Assembly: GCA_040508515.1 (NCBI GenBank)
Contig: JBEVMS010000068.1
Span: 1 to 34,483 of the forward strand
Direction: 5' to 3'
DNA: 34,483 nucleotides
Source of the DNA: JBEVMS01 sp040508515
GTDB lineage: Bacteria; Pseudomonadota; Gammaproteobacteria; Xanthomonadales; Rhodanobacteraceae
A program made the position numbers and the translations under genes. Shown here in pieces: positions 6,307-14,452 of the stretch. The notes below the pieces were generated by a model. It searched no databases, was not told the DNA's origin, and saw only the letters and a program-made list of their open reading frames with translations. Position 1 is the first letter of the stretch; every line of letters starts with the position of its first letter.

Positions 6307-8484
6307 ATGGCCCGGCTGCATTCTCCCTTGCTGATTTCCTCCTTGCTGTGCGCGGCGCTACCGCTGCATGCGCAGGACACCTCCACGCCGGCCGAGCCCA
6401 GCCAGTCGACCCAGCTCGCGCCGGTGGTGGTGCACGGTCAGGCCGACACCGGCTACAGCGTCAAGCAGAGCCAATTGAGCGGCTTCGGTCCGGGCAGCTT
6501 GCACGACACGCCGGCGTCGGTAAGCGTGCTCAGCCGCGAACTGATCGACAACCGTCAGCCGCGCAGCTTGAGCGAACTGGCTTACAGCGATGCCGCGCTG
6601 GGCGACAACTACGCGCCGGTCGGCTATTACCAGGACGTATCGATCCGGGGTTTTCCGTTGGACCTGGCTACGGGTTTCCGCTTCAACGATCTGACCATCA
6701 CCGCCGAGCAGCCGCTGGCGCTGGAGAACATCCAGCAGGTGGAAGTGCTCAAGGGCGAGGCCGGACTCTCCGCAGGCGTGGTGGCGCCCGGCGGGTTGAT
6801 CAACTACGTCTCCAAGCGACCGGCCGATGTGCAGAACGTCACCGTCAGCACCGATTCGCACGGTTCGCGCTACACCGCGCTGGACGTGGGCCGCTGGCTC
6901 ACACCCACCTTCGGCGTGCGCGTCAACACCGCCTACGAGGACACCCATTCCTACGTGCAGCACACCGACGGACGGCGCAATTTCTACGCGATCGCGGCGG
7001 ACTGGCTGATCACCAGCAAGGCCACGCTGGAACTCGATGCCGACTACAAGGCCAGCGCGCAGCGTTCGGCCTCCGGCTACCAGTTGCTGGGCGGCACGAC
7101 GCTTCCCAGCAACCCCAGCCGCACCCGCCTGCTGGGTTTCGAGCCCTGGCAGCAGCCGGTCAGCGTGCATGCGGCCAACGCCACCGCGCGCTTCAAGTAC
7201 CAGTTCAACGACGACTGGCAGGGCCGCATCGCACTGGGTCACAGCCGCAGCGTGATCGACGACAACGTGGCCTTCGCCTACGGTTGTTTCTACCAGGCCC
7301 AGTGCGCCGACAGCCGTCAGACCGGCGCCTACTTCGCGCCCAACGGCGACTACGACATCTACGACTACCGCAGCCCCGACGACACCCGTCAGAACGATGA
7401 ACTGCGCGCGCAATTGGACGGCCATTTCGACACCGGCCCGATCAGCCACAGCATTGATGTCGGCGTGGACGCCTTCCGTCGGCGCATCGATCAGCGGCCC
7501 TACGTCTACGATTACGTCGGCACCGCCAACATCGCCGACCCGGAGCCGCCGTACTTCGCGCCGTCTCCGAACCAGCCCGGTGCACCGGCGCTGCGTCTGT
7601 CCAGTTGGCAGCGCTCGGCGTTCGCGCTCGATCGGATGCAATGGGGCCAGTGGCAGCTCTTGGCCGGCGGTCGCTTCGTGCGGTTGAACGAAACCGATTA
7701 CGACGACAGCGGCATCGCCGATCGCCACACCACGCTCAGCAAATTCTTGCCGCAGACCGCGCTACTGTGGCAACCGACTGCCAAGCTCACCGGCTACGTC
7801 AGTTACAGCGAGGGCCTGGCGCTGGGTAATCAAGCGCCCTACTGGGCTACCAATGCCGATGTCTTCCTGCCGCCGCTGCTTTCGCGGCAGATCGAAACGG
7901 GCGTCAAGTACGCGGTCAGCGACGCGCTCAATCTGGGCGCCGCGATTTACCGCATCCACCTGCCCTACCAATACGCCAAGCCCGACGACAGCGCCGCCGG
8001 TTTCACCTTCGTGCAGCAGGGCGAAGAAGTGCACAGCGGCCTTGAACTCAACGCCACCGGCCAGCTCAGCGACAACCTGCAACTGGTCGCCAGCGCCAGC
8101 TTCATCCAGGCGCGCGCGCAGGACACCGGCACGTCCGCCTACCAAGGTCACCAAGTGGTCAACGTGCCCAAGCTGCGCACCAGCGTGTACGCCGATTACC
8201 GGCTGCCGTTCGCGCCGGCATGGAGCGTCATGGGCGGCTGGCGCTACGCCGCCCCCAGCGTCGCCAGTCCTGATGGCCTAGTGCGTGTCAGCGCCTACAA
8301 CCTGTTCGACGCCGGCCTGCGCTATCGCACGCAATGGCGCGAACATGCGCTGACTTGGCGCTTGTCGGTGGACAACGTGTTCAATCACTTTTACTGGCGC
8401 GATACCGGCACGTCCGGTGGCGACAGCTACCTGTTCCCCGGCGCGCCGCGCCTGGCCCGCCTTTCGCTGACCTACGCGTTGTAA
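6307..8484 (+). CDS. TonB-dependent outer-membrane receptor for thiamine
   Basis: A 725-residue outer-membrane receptor, taken to import thiamine or a derivative with TonB/ExbBD energy because a TPP riboswitch precedes it. Residues 1-22 are a signal peptide ending LPLHAQD. The plug domain (about 40-165) has LHDTPASVSVLSRELI, the VSIRGF block and NIQQVEVLKGEAGLSAG. The rest is the 22-strand barrel, ending in RLARLSLTYAL with the hydrophobic C-terminal residue needed for assembly. The plug style is that of siderophore receptors of the FhuE/FpvA type, but no N-terminal signalling domain is present. The ATG at 6307 has only GGTGA as a ribosome site, consistent with translational control by the riboswitch. 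It is followed after 3 bases by the permease, so the two are co-translated. Confidence 0.9.
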   Translation: MARLHSPLLISSLLCAALPLHAQDTSTPAEPSQSTQLAPVVVHGQADTGYSVKQSQLSGFGPGSLHDTPASVSVLSRELIDNRQPRSLSELAYSDAALGDNYAPVGYYQDVSIRGFPLDLATGFRFNDLTITAEQPLALENIQQVEVLKGEAGLSAGVVAPGGLINYVSKRPADVQNVTVSTDSHGSRYTALDVGRWLTPTFGVRVNTAYEDTHSYVQHTDGRRNFYAIAADWLITSKATLELDADYKASAQRSASGYQLLGGTTLPSNPSRTRLLGFEPWQQPVSVHAANATARFKYQFNDDWQGRIALGHSRSVIDDNVAFAYGCFYQAQCADSRQTGAYFAPNGDYDIYDYRSPDDTRQNDELRAQLDGHFDTGPISHSIDVGVDAFRRRIDQRPYVYDYVGTANIADPEPPYFAPSPNQPGAPALRLSSWQRSAFALDRMQWGQWQLLAGGRFVRLNETDYDDSGIADRHTTLSKFLPQTALLWQPTAKLTGYVSYSEGLALGNQAPYWATNADVFLPPLLSRQIETGVKYAVSDALNLGAAIYRIHLPYQYAKPDDSAAGFTFVQQGEEVHSGLELNATGQLSDNLQLVASASFIQARAQDTGTSAYQGHQVVNVPKLRTSVYADYRLPFAPAWSVMGGWRYAAPSVASPDGLVRVSAYNLFDAGLRYRTQWREHALTWRLSVDNVFNHFYWRDTGTSGGDSYLFPGAPRLARLSLTYAL

Positions 8485-8487
8485 GCC

Positions 8488-9063
8488 ATGAGTCCGACCG
8501 AACTGATCGCCGCGATCCTGAGCGCGTGGGGCGTCTGGCTGACCACGCGTCGACGGCCGTTGTGCTGGCCGGTGGGGCTGGTGGCGGTGATGCTGTACGG
8601 CGGCGTCTTCATCGATGCCAAGCTTTATTCCGACGCCTTATTGCAGGCGATCTTCGCCGGCTTCATCGTCTACGGCTGGCTGCGTTGGCGGGCGCATCTG
8701 GACGATCACGGCCAGGTGCGTATCGCCGCGTTGGCGCCACGCGCGATGGCCGTGCACCTGGGCCTGGGCGCGCTCGGCGCGCTGGCGCTCGGCGCGGCGA
8801 TGCACTATTACACCGACGCGGCGCTACCCTGGCTGGATGCCGCGCTGACCGCCTTCAGCCTGGTCGCGCAATGGTGGCAAGCGCGCCGCCACATCGCCGC
8901 CTGGTGGCTTTGGATCATCATCGACGTGATCTATGTGGGTGAATACCTTTACAAGTCACTCACTATCACCGCACTGCTCTACGCCGGCTTCGTGGTGTTA
9001 GCGGCCATCGGATGGCGCCAGTGGCGCCGCGCCCAACACGCCTCGACGCTGCCGACGTACTGA
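8488..9063 (+). CDS. pnuT: PnuC-family transporter, thiamine type (PnuT)
   Basis: A 191-residue inner-membrane protein of the PnuC family with about seven helices. Family landmarks are WLTTRRRPLCWPVG near the N-terminus, the aromatic YGWLRW after helix 2-3, WLDAALTAFSLVAQW, and the C-terminal WLWIIIDVIYVGEYLYKS. PnuC proteins are facilitators, and metabolic trapping by a kinase drives net uptake. In PnuC itself the substrate is nicotinamide riboside. The PnuT branch, recognised by its THI-box context, takes thiamine. The start is 3 bases after the receptor stop, so both are read from the riboswitch-controlled transcript. Specificity is inferred from context rather than from diagnostic residues. 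Confidence 0.88.
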   Translation: MSPTELIAAILSAWGVWLTTRRRPLCWPVGLVAVMLYGGVFIDAKLYSDALLQAIFAGFIVYGWLRWRAHLDDHGQVRIAALAPRAMAVHLGLGALGALALGAAMHYYTDAALPWLDAALTAFSLVAQWWQARRHIAAWWLWIIIDVIYVGEYLYKSLTITALLYAGFVVLAAIGWRQWRRAQHASTLPTY

Positions 9064-9397
9064 ATGCCTCCGCTGGCCGCTGTGCCAGCCATGCGCAAGC
9101 ACCGCGTTTTACCGTGACTGCCCAAGCACGACGATTGCAAAGGCGATAGCTTCGTCGGTGTGGCCCATGGAACGATGATCCACGACCCCGGAAATCGTAA
9201 AATTTTTCGAAACCGAGCACGGTTAAGGCAAGCCTTCCAGACGGCCAAATGACCACGCCGTCCGCGCGCGCGTTGTGTAAGCAACCCACCGTTGCGTTCT
9301 TGGATTTACTCATTTTTTACGGGCGCGGACATGTTGTGCCGCAGCAATTTTACAGGCCCGACACCTAACCTCCCCGGCTCTTACACCGGGGAACACC
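9064..9397. other. Intergenic region ahead of second TonB-dependent receptor
   Basis: No credible gene is seen in 334 bases. A GC-rich hairpin sits at 9072-9089, right after pnuT. A markedly AT-rich patch (9196-9215) and a T-rich patch (9299-9320) interrupt the high-GC background and probably contain the promoter of the receptor at 9398. I could not identify a convincing -35/-10 pair, a Fur box or a riboswitch here. Confidence 0.5.
9072..9089 (+). terminator. Candidate terminator hairpin after pnuT
   Basis: GCTGGC (9072-9077) and GCCAGC (9084-9089) form a 6-bp GC stem with loop CGCTGT, beginning 9 bases after the pnuT stop. A short T-run occurs only 15 bases later (CGCGTTTT), so it is not a textbook terminator. 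Confidence 0.4.
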
Positions 9398-11959
9398 ATG
9401 AGTCTCGATTCAAAGAACAACAAGAACGCGGCCACCTCGTGCGCCGCCCGGGCCTATCAAGACGTAGTGAAAGAAGCCTCACTTTTGCTGGCGCAGATGC
9501 GCCGACGGCACACGCTGATGAGCCGAGGTATCACGCCTCATACGCCGATGATTGCCGCCACGGTGCTGCTGGGTTTGACCGCCACGTGGGTCAGCGCACC
9601 GGCACAAGCGCAATCGGTGAGCGATCAGCCCGGCCCCTCAACACCCGCCGCGGTGATCCCACCCAAAACCACTCAGACGCTGGAGGAGGTTACGGTGACC
9701 TCCCAGAAGCGAAGCTCCACGGTGCAGAACACGCCGGTCAGCCTCACCGCCGTCACTGGCGATGCCCTGCAGGACCGCGGCATCACCCATTTTTCCACCT
9801 TGGCGCAATCCACCCCCGGCGTTTCGCTGAAAAGCGAGGGCCCTGGCCAGACCGAAATCGAATTGCGTGGCATGACGTCCAGCGGTGGCAACTCTCCCAC
9901 CGTCGGGTTTTACCTGGACGACATCCCGCTAACCGCACCAGCGAGTGCGCAAAATGGCAAAGTGGTCATCGATCCCACCCTGTACGACTTGGATCATGTG
10001 GAAATCCTGCGCGGCCCCCAAGGCACGCTGTATGGCGCGGGCTCTATGGGCGGAACCGTGCGCCTGCTCAGCAATCCGCCGGACGCAACCGGCTTCAGCG
10101 GGTCGGTGGAGAGCACCGTGTCGGGCACCGACGGGGGCGGCTTCAACCACGATGGCAATGTGATGCTCAACATCCCCTTGGTCCAAGATAAGTTGGCACT
10201 GCGCCTTGTGGCGACTGAGGCCCATACCAGCGGCTGGATCGATCGCATCGTGGCCAACGAGTATCCCGTGGTCACCAACAACGGCGCCAGCCGTGGCAAC
10301 GTCGCCGATGCGCCGGTGCAGAAGCAATACCCTGACTCCAACACGCAGCAGCTCAATACCTACCACGCGAGCCTGCTATGGCAACCGACCACCAACCTGA
10401 CGATCACGCCGTCCGTGTTCGTTGAGCACAGCAAGCAGGATGGCGTCAGCGCCTACGACAGCACGCCCGCTACCAACGCCCATTACCAGCCCTTCGACAT
10501 CGCCGAGCCGTTATCCGACAGCATCTCGATCTTCAGCGTCAACACCAAGTACAGCCTTGAGAACCTCGACATCACGTCGATCACCGCGTATTGGTCTCGA
10601 CGCTCGCAACAGACCGAGGATGCGAGCGAGGACTTCAACAATCCACAGACCGGCGTGACCTATGCCGCCAACTACGGCCTTCCCAATCCGGGTTATTACG
10701 GCGCCGATGGCAGCGGACCCGCACAGGGGCACGAGAGCGACCCTTCTCGCCAGCTGAGCCAGGAACTGCGATTCTCCACCAAGGGCGACGGCCCGCTGCA
10801 GGCGGTCGGCGGGGTATTCTTTTCCAATTTCTCTTCAACGTGGAATTTCGCCGGCGTCACCGCCAATCCGAATGCCTATATGGACGTAGGCAGCGGCCAG
10901 CGCGCCACCACGACCAACTGGTTCGACGTGTATTCGCCGACCCAGATGAAACAGTACGCGGTGTTCGGCGACCTCACCTATGCATTGACGGACAAGCTCA
11001 AGCTCGATGTCGGTGCGCGCGCCTATCGTTACGACTACAACTATTCGTCCACCATTAGCGGTTGGGGCTCGGCGTTGGGAGTGGCCACCCCCTCGGCGAC
11101 AGGGCTGATCACGCAGCAAGGCAATAGCTTCGATCCCAAGCTCAACCTCAGCTATCAATTCACCCCCCAAGTCTTGGGTTATTTCACTGTGTCCAAGGGC
11201 TCGCGCCCCGGCGGCGGCAATGCCAAATATCCCACCACGGGCGCCTATTGGAGCGCGGTATTTAATGCCTACAAATTCAGCGGTAACCAATGGCCGTCCA
11301 CCTATAAACCCGACTATGTATGGAGCTACGAACTGGGCGAAAAGGGCAGGTTTCTGGACAACCACTTGGTCATCAACGCCGACGTCTATTACGAAAATTG
11401 GCGCAACATCCAGTTGGAGGCGCTGCCCGGCGACTGGGCTCTCAATATCAATGGCAACTATGCGCACTTGTACGGCACCGAAGTGGAAGCCAAGGCACTG
11501 CTCGGCCACGGCTTCGAGCTTGATCTCTCAGGCAGCTACACCCACGCGTATGTAGATCCCGGTGAGCATTGGCAAATCACCCCGCTGCACGTGCTGTCGG
11601 ATGTCGCCCCGGTTGTCGGCAACGTCGTGGCCAGCTACACAACCAACCTCAATGCTGTCTACTCGTTGAAGTTTCAGGCCGAGAGCGCCTACGTGGGCAA
11701 GCGCTATTCGTTGGCCTTTCCCTACGGCTACTCGCTCAATGGCGAATACATCCAGCTTCCTTCCTACATGCTGACCAACCTTCGCGCCACGCTCAGTTCG
11801 AGCGACGGATGGAGTGCCGCGTTGTTCGCCGACAATGTGTTCAATCGTCGCGCCGAGCTGGAAAGCTTGTTTCAAGAGAACCTACCCAGCGCGGCCTTCA
11901 ACCGGATCGTGACCAATCAGCCACGCACGGTGGGCATCGACCTGACCTATAACTTCTGA
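9398..11959 (+). CDS. TonB-dependent receptor, Caulobacter/Xanthomonas type, unknown substrate
   Basis: An 853-residue outer-membrane receptor. The plug domain follows TLEEVTVTSQKR (the likely TonB-box region near residue 92) and shows QNTPVSLTAVTG, IELRGM, GFYLDDIPL and VEILRGPQGTLYGAGSMGG. The barrel ends RTVGIDLTYNF with the C-terminal Phe signal. The N-terminus is unusual. A 50-residue charged stretch precedes the hydrophobic segment MIAATVLLGLTATW and the cleavage-like site APAQAQS. The ATG at 9398 has GGGGAA at a good distance, while the internal ATG at 9518, which would give a normal signal peptide, has none. The substrate is unknown. No transporter, hydrolase or sigma/anti-sigma pair is adjacent, and it is apparently monocistronic. 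Confidence 0.88.
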   Translation: MSLDSKNNKNAATSCAARAYQDVVKEASLLLAQMRRRHTLMSRGITPHTPMIAATVLLGLTATWVSAPAQAQSVSDQPGPSTPAAVIPPKTTQTLEEVTVTSQKRSSTVQNTPVSLTAVTGDALQDRGITHFSTLAQSTPGVSLKSEGPGQTEIELRGMTSSGGNSPTVGFYLDDIPLTAPASAQNGKVVIDPTLYDLDHVEILRGPQGTLYGAGSMGGTVRLLSNPPDATGFSGSVESTVSGTDGGGFNHDGNVMLNIPLVQDKLALRLVATEAHTSGWIDRIVANEYPVVTNNGASRGNVADAPVQKQYPDSNTQQLNTYHASLLWQPTTNLTITPSVFVEHSKQDGVSAYDSTPATNAHYQPFDIAEPLSDSISIFSVNTKYSLENLDITSITAYWSRRSQQTEDASEDFNNPQTGVTYAANYGLPNPGYYGADGSGPAQGHESDPSRQLSQELRFSTKGDGPLQAVGGVFFSNFSSTWNFAGVTANPNAYMDVGSGQRATTTNWFDVYSPTQMKQYAVFGDLTYALTDKLKLDVGARAYRYDYNYSSTISGWGSALGVATPSATGLITQQGNSFDPKLNLSYQFTPQVLGYFTVSKGSRPGGGNAKYPTTGAYWSAVFNAYKFSGNQWPSTYKPDYVWSYELGEKGRFLDNHLVINADVYYENWRNIQLEALPGDWALNINGNYAHLYGTEVEAKALLGHGFELDLSGSYTHAYVDPGEHWQITPLHVLSDVAPVVGNVVASYTTNLNAVYSLKFQAESAYVGKRYSLAFPYGYSLNGEYIQLPSYMLTNLRATLSSSDGWSAALFADNVFNRRAELESLFQENLPSAAFNRIVTNQPRTVGIDLTYNF

Positions 11960-11967
11960 CCGGATCA

Positions 11968-11989
11968 CCCATCGTGGCCACGCGATGGG
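11968..11989 (+). terminator. Candidate terminator hairpin after TonB-dependent receptor
   Basis: CCCATCG (11968-11974) and CGATGGG (11983-11989) form a 7-bp stem starting 8 bases after the stop. The loop includes part of the palindrome CGTGGCCACG. No T-run follows. Confidence 0.4.
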
Positions 11990-12136
11990 CCCATGGTTGG
12001 GTCAAGGCTAGGGCAGAGGCATGGCCTTGAACAGCGGGCGGGTGGCAGCGGGAGCCATTTGCATGAGCCGATGGCCCTGCATCGACAAGCCAGCGAGAAT
12101 AGACTTCTTGCCCCGGCGTTCTGCGACCGTATCCCC

Positions 12137-13492
12137 ATGCCCCAGTCCTTTGTTTCGCCCGACCACATCCGCAGCCTGTTTGCGCAGGCGATGTCGACCA
12201 TGTACCGCAGCGAGGTGCCGCTGTACGGCACGCTGATGGAACTGGTGGCGCAGGTCAACGCCGCCACGCTCGCCGCTCGACCTGAGTTGGCCGCTCAGTT
12301 GGAACGCAACGGCGAGCGCGCGCGGCTGGATCAGGAACGCCACGGCGCGATCCGCGTCGGCACTGCCGCCGAACTGTCGATGCTGCGCCGGCTATTCGCG
12401 GTGATGGGCATGGCCCCGGTGAGCTACTACGACCTGTCGGTGGCCGGCGTGCCGGTGCATTCCACCGCGTTCCGCCCGACCAGCGCGCAGGCGTTGGCGG
12501 CCAATCCATTTCGGGTGTTCACCTCGCTGCTGCGGCTTGAGTTGATCGAGGACGCCACGCTGCGCGCGCAGGCCGCCGAGATCCTCGCCCAGCGCGACAT
12601 CTTCTCCGGCGAGGCACGTGCGCTGATCGACCAGGCCGAGCGCGCCGGCGGACTGGACGAGGCCGACGCGCAACGCTTCGTCGCGCAGGCATTGGAAACC
12701 TTCCGCTGGCACGGCGACGCCACCGTCTCGCATATCACCTACAACGCGCTGCACGATGCGCACCGGCTGATCGCCGACGTGGTGTGTTTTCGCGGCCCGC
12801 ACATCAACCACCTCACCCCGCGCACGCTGGACATCGACGCGGCACAGGCGGACATGCAGCGCCGCGGCATCGGCGCCAAAGCGGTGATCGAAGGGCCACC
12901 GCCGCGCGCGGTACCTATCCTGCTGCGCCAAACCAGTTTCAAGGCGCTGCAGGAGAAGGTCGCTTTCCCGTCCACCGATGGCCATCATGACGGCACCCAC
13001 ACCGCACGTTTCGGCGAGATCGAACAACGCGGACTGGCGCTGACACCCGCCGGCCGTGCGCTTTACGACCGCCTGCTGGAACAAGTTCGCCAGGCCGATC
13101 CGGGCGACGGCAACTACGCCGCCCACCTGCGCCAGACGTTTGTCGCCTTCCCCGATGATCACGCCACGTTGCGTCGCCAGGGGCTGGGCTACTACCGCTA
13201 CACGCTGACGGCAGCCGGTGCCGCGCTTGCCATCGAGCAACGCGCCAAGATGTCACTGGACGCGCTGCTCGAAGCAGACCTGGTCAGCGCCGATCCGATC
13301 GTCTACGAGGACTTTCTACCGGTCAGCGCGGCCGGCATCTTCCAGTCCAACCTAGGCGGCGGCGAGCAGCGCGCCTACCAAGCCAACGCCAATCAGGCGG
13401 CGTTCGAAGCCGCGCTCGGCGTACCCGTGCTCGACGAGTTCGCGCTCTACGCCAAGCTGCAACAGGATTCGATCGACACGCTGCGGCGTTAA
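12137..13492 (+). CDS. hglS: 2-oxoadipate dioxygenase/decarboxylase (HglS/YdcJ, DUF1338)
   Basis: The 451-residue product belongs to the YdcJ/DUF1338 family. Its characterised member HglS of Pseudomonas putida is an Fe(II) enzyme that converts 2-oxoadipate to D-2-hydroxyglutarate in D-lysine catabolism. Expected metal and substrate residues are in place. H69 and R73 occur in ERHGAIR, H225 in GPHINHLTPR, and E294 in RFGEIEQRG, agreeing within one position with my recollection of the HglS active site. Other landmarks are MGMAPVSYYDLS, VHSTAFRP and YEDFLPVSAAGIF. The ATG at 12137 starts exactly where family members do. Longer frames to 11993 are rejected because the extension is not protein-like. 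No other lysine catabolism gene is in the window. Confidence 0.88.
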   Translation: MPQSFVSPDHIRSLFAQAMSTMYRSEVPLYGTLMELVAQVNAATLAARPELAAQLERNGERARLDQERHGAIRVGTAAELSMLRRLFAVMGMAPVSYYDLSVAGVPVHSTAFRPTSAQALAANPFRVFTSLLRLELIEDATLRAQAAEILAQRDIFSGEARALIDQAERAGGLDEADAQRFVAQALETFRWHGDATVSHITYNALHDAHRLIADVVCFRGPHINHLTPRTLDIDAAQADMQRRGIGAKAVIEGPPPRAVPILLRQTSFKALQEKVAFPSTDGHHDGTHTARFGEIEQRGLALTPAGRALYDRLLEQVRQADPGDGNYAAHLRQTFVAFPDDHATLRRQGLGYYRYTLTAAGAALAIEQRAKMSLDALLEADLVSADPIVYEDFLPVSAAGIFQSNLGGGEQRAYQANANQAAFEAALGVPVLDEFALYAKLQQDSIDTLRR

Positions 13493-13570
13493 GTGCGCCA
13501 GCGAGCCGTCGATCACGGGAGATAAAAGCGCAAACCGCTCACCACGCGCTGCACCGCGCAAGCCAACTAC

Positions 13571-13587
13571 CCTACCGCTCAGGTAGG
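13571..13587. repeat. Short inverted repeat after hglS
   Basis: CCTACC and GGTAGG form a perfect 6-bp stem with loop GCTCA, about 80 bases after the hglS stop and 140 bases before the exported msrA. There is no T-run, so terminator function is uncertain. Confidence 0.35.
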
Positions 13588-13724
13588 CCGCAAGCCGTTG
13601 CCCGCTGACGCCGACGATCGGCACGGCCGCGCGCGTGACGTAACCTCGAGCGCCCGCGCGGCGAATCACCCTATGCAGGAAGCGGCCTGTCGCCGTTTCG
13701 CGGAGTACCCGCAGGAGATCGTCG

Positions 13725-14435
13725 ATGTCACGTTTAGCGCTATCACGTCGTTTTGCTTGGGGGCTAGCCGGGGCACCGGTGCTGGCTGCGTTCCTCGCCA
13801 CCGCAGCGGTGCTGGCGGCGCCGCAGGCTAGCGGACCGGTGCCGGCAAGTGCGGCCAGCGCCGCCGCCGGCCAACAGATTGCGGTGCTGGCCGGCGGGTG
13901 TTTCTGGGGCATGGAGTCGGTGTTCGAGCACGTCAAGGGCGTTCGCCAGGTGCAGTCCGGCTACGCCGGCGGGGCGGCGTCCACGGCGCATTACGACCAA
14001 GTCAGTGACGGCGACACCGGCCACGCCGAGTCGGTACGGATCGTCTATGACCCGGCCCAGGTCAGCTATGCCGATCTGCTGAAAATTTATTTCGCGGTAG
14101 CGCACGATCCTACCGAAAAAGATCGCCAGGGCCCGGATGTCGGCACGCAGTACCGCTCGGAAATTTTCTACCTGAATGCACAGCAGAAGCAGATCGCCAG
14201 CCAGACGATCGCGCAGTTGAACGCCAGCAAGGTTTTTTCCAAGCCGATCGTGACCGAGGTGGCGCCGTTGCCGGCCTTTTATCCGGCCGAGGCCTATCAT
14301 CAGGATTATGCCGAGCGGCATCCGAATAACTTGTACATCGTGATCAACGATGCACCCAAGGTGGCACAGCTCAAATCGATGTACCCCCAGTTCTACCGTG
14401 CCAGCGAGGCACTGGCGAGCACCGAGCAACCTTGA
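13725..14435 (+). CDS. msrA: Exported peptide-methionine (S)-S-oxide reductase, single-cysteine MsrA
   Basis: MsrA reduces the S epimer of methionine sulfoxide in proteins. The 236-residue product has the catalytic motif GGCFWGMES (C59), followed by SGYAGG, HAESVRIVYDP, the DPTEKDRQGPDVGTQYRS block and YHQDYAERHPNN. Residues 1-33 are an export signal. The start SRRFAWG contains twin arginines, a partial match to the Tat motif, followed by a long hydrophobic stretch and AAPQA. The mature enzyme would therefore act in the periplasm. C59 is the only cysteine in the whole protein, so the usual resolving cysteines near the C-terminus are absent. Regeneration must then use an external thiol directly. 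The ATG at 13725 follows AGGAG by 8 bases. It converges on the GGDEF-EAL gene with a 17-base gap. Confidence 0.93.
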   Translation: MSRLALSRRFAWGLAGAPVLAAFLATAAVLAAPQASGPVPASAASAAAGQQIAVLAGGCFWGMESVFEHVKGVRQVQSGYAGGAASTAHYDQVSDGDTGHAESVRIVYDPAQVSYADLLKIYFAVAHDPTEKDRQGPDVGTQYRSEIFYLNAQQKQIASQTIAQLNASKVFSKPIVTEVAPLPAFYPAEAYHQDYAERHPNNLYIVINDAPKVAQLKSMYPQFYRASEALASTEQP

Positions 14436-14452
14436 TGAATGGGAATGGTTAG

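Noticed and set aside
6358..7728. Minus-strand frame of 456 codons inside the thiamine receptor gene
   Set aside because: Val/Gly/Ala-rich antisense frame with no start signal, opposite a complete receptor.
11968..11989. Regulatory palindrome for hglS
   Set aside because: The CGTGGCCACG palindrome sits 8 bases after the receptor stop and within a longer stem, which fits a transcript end better than an operator 150 bases from hglS.
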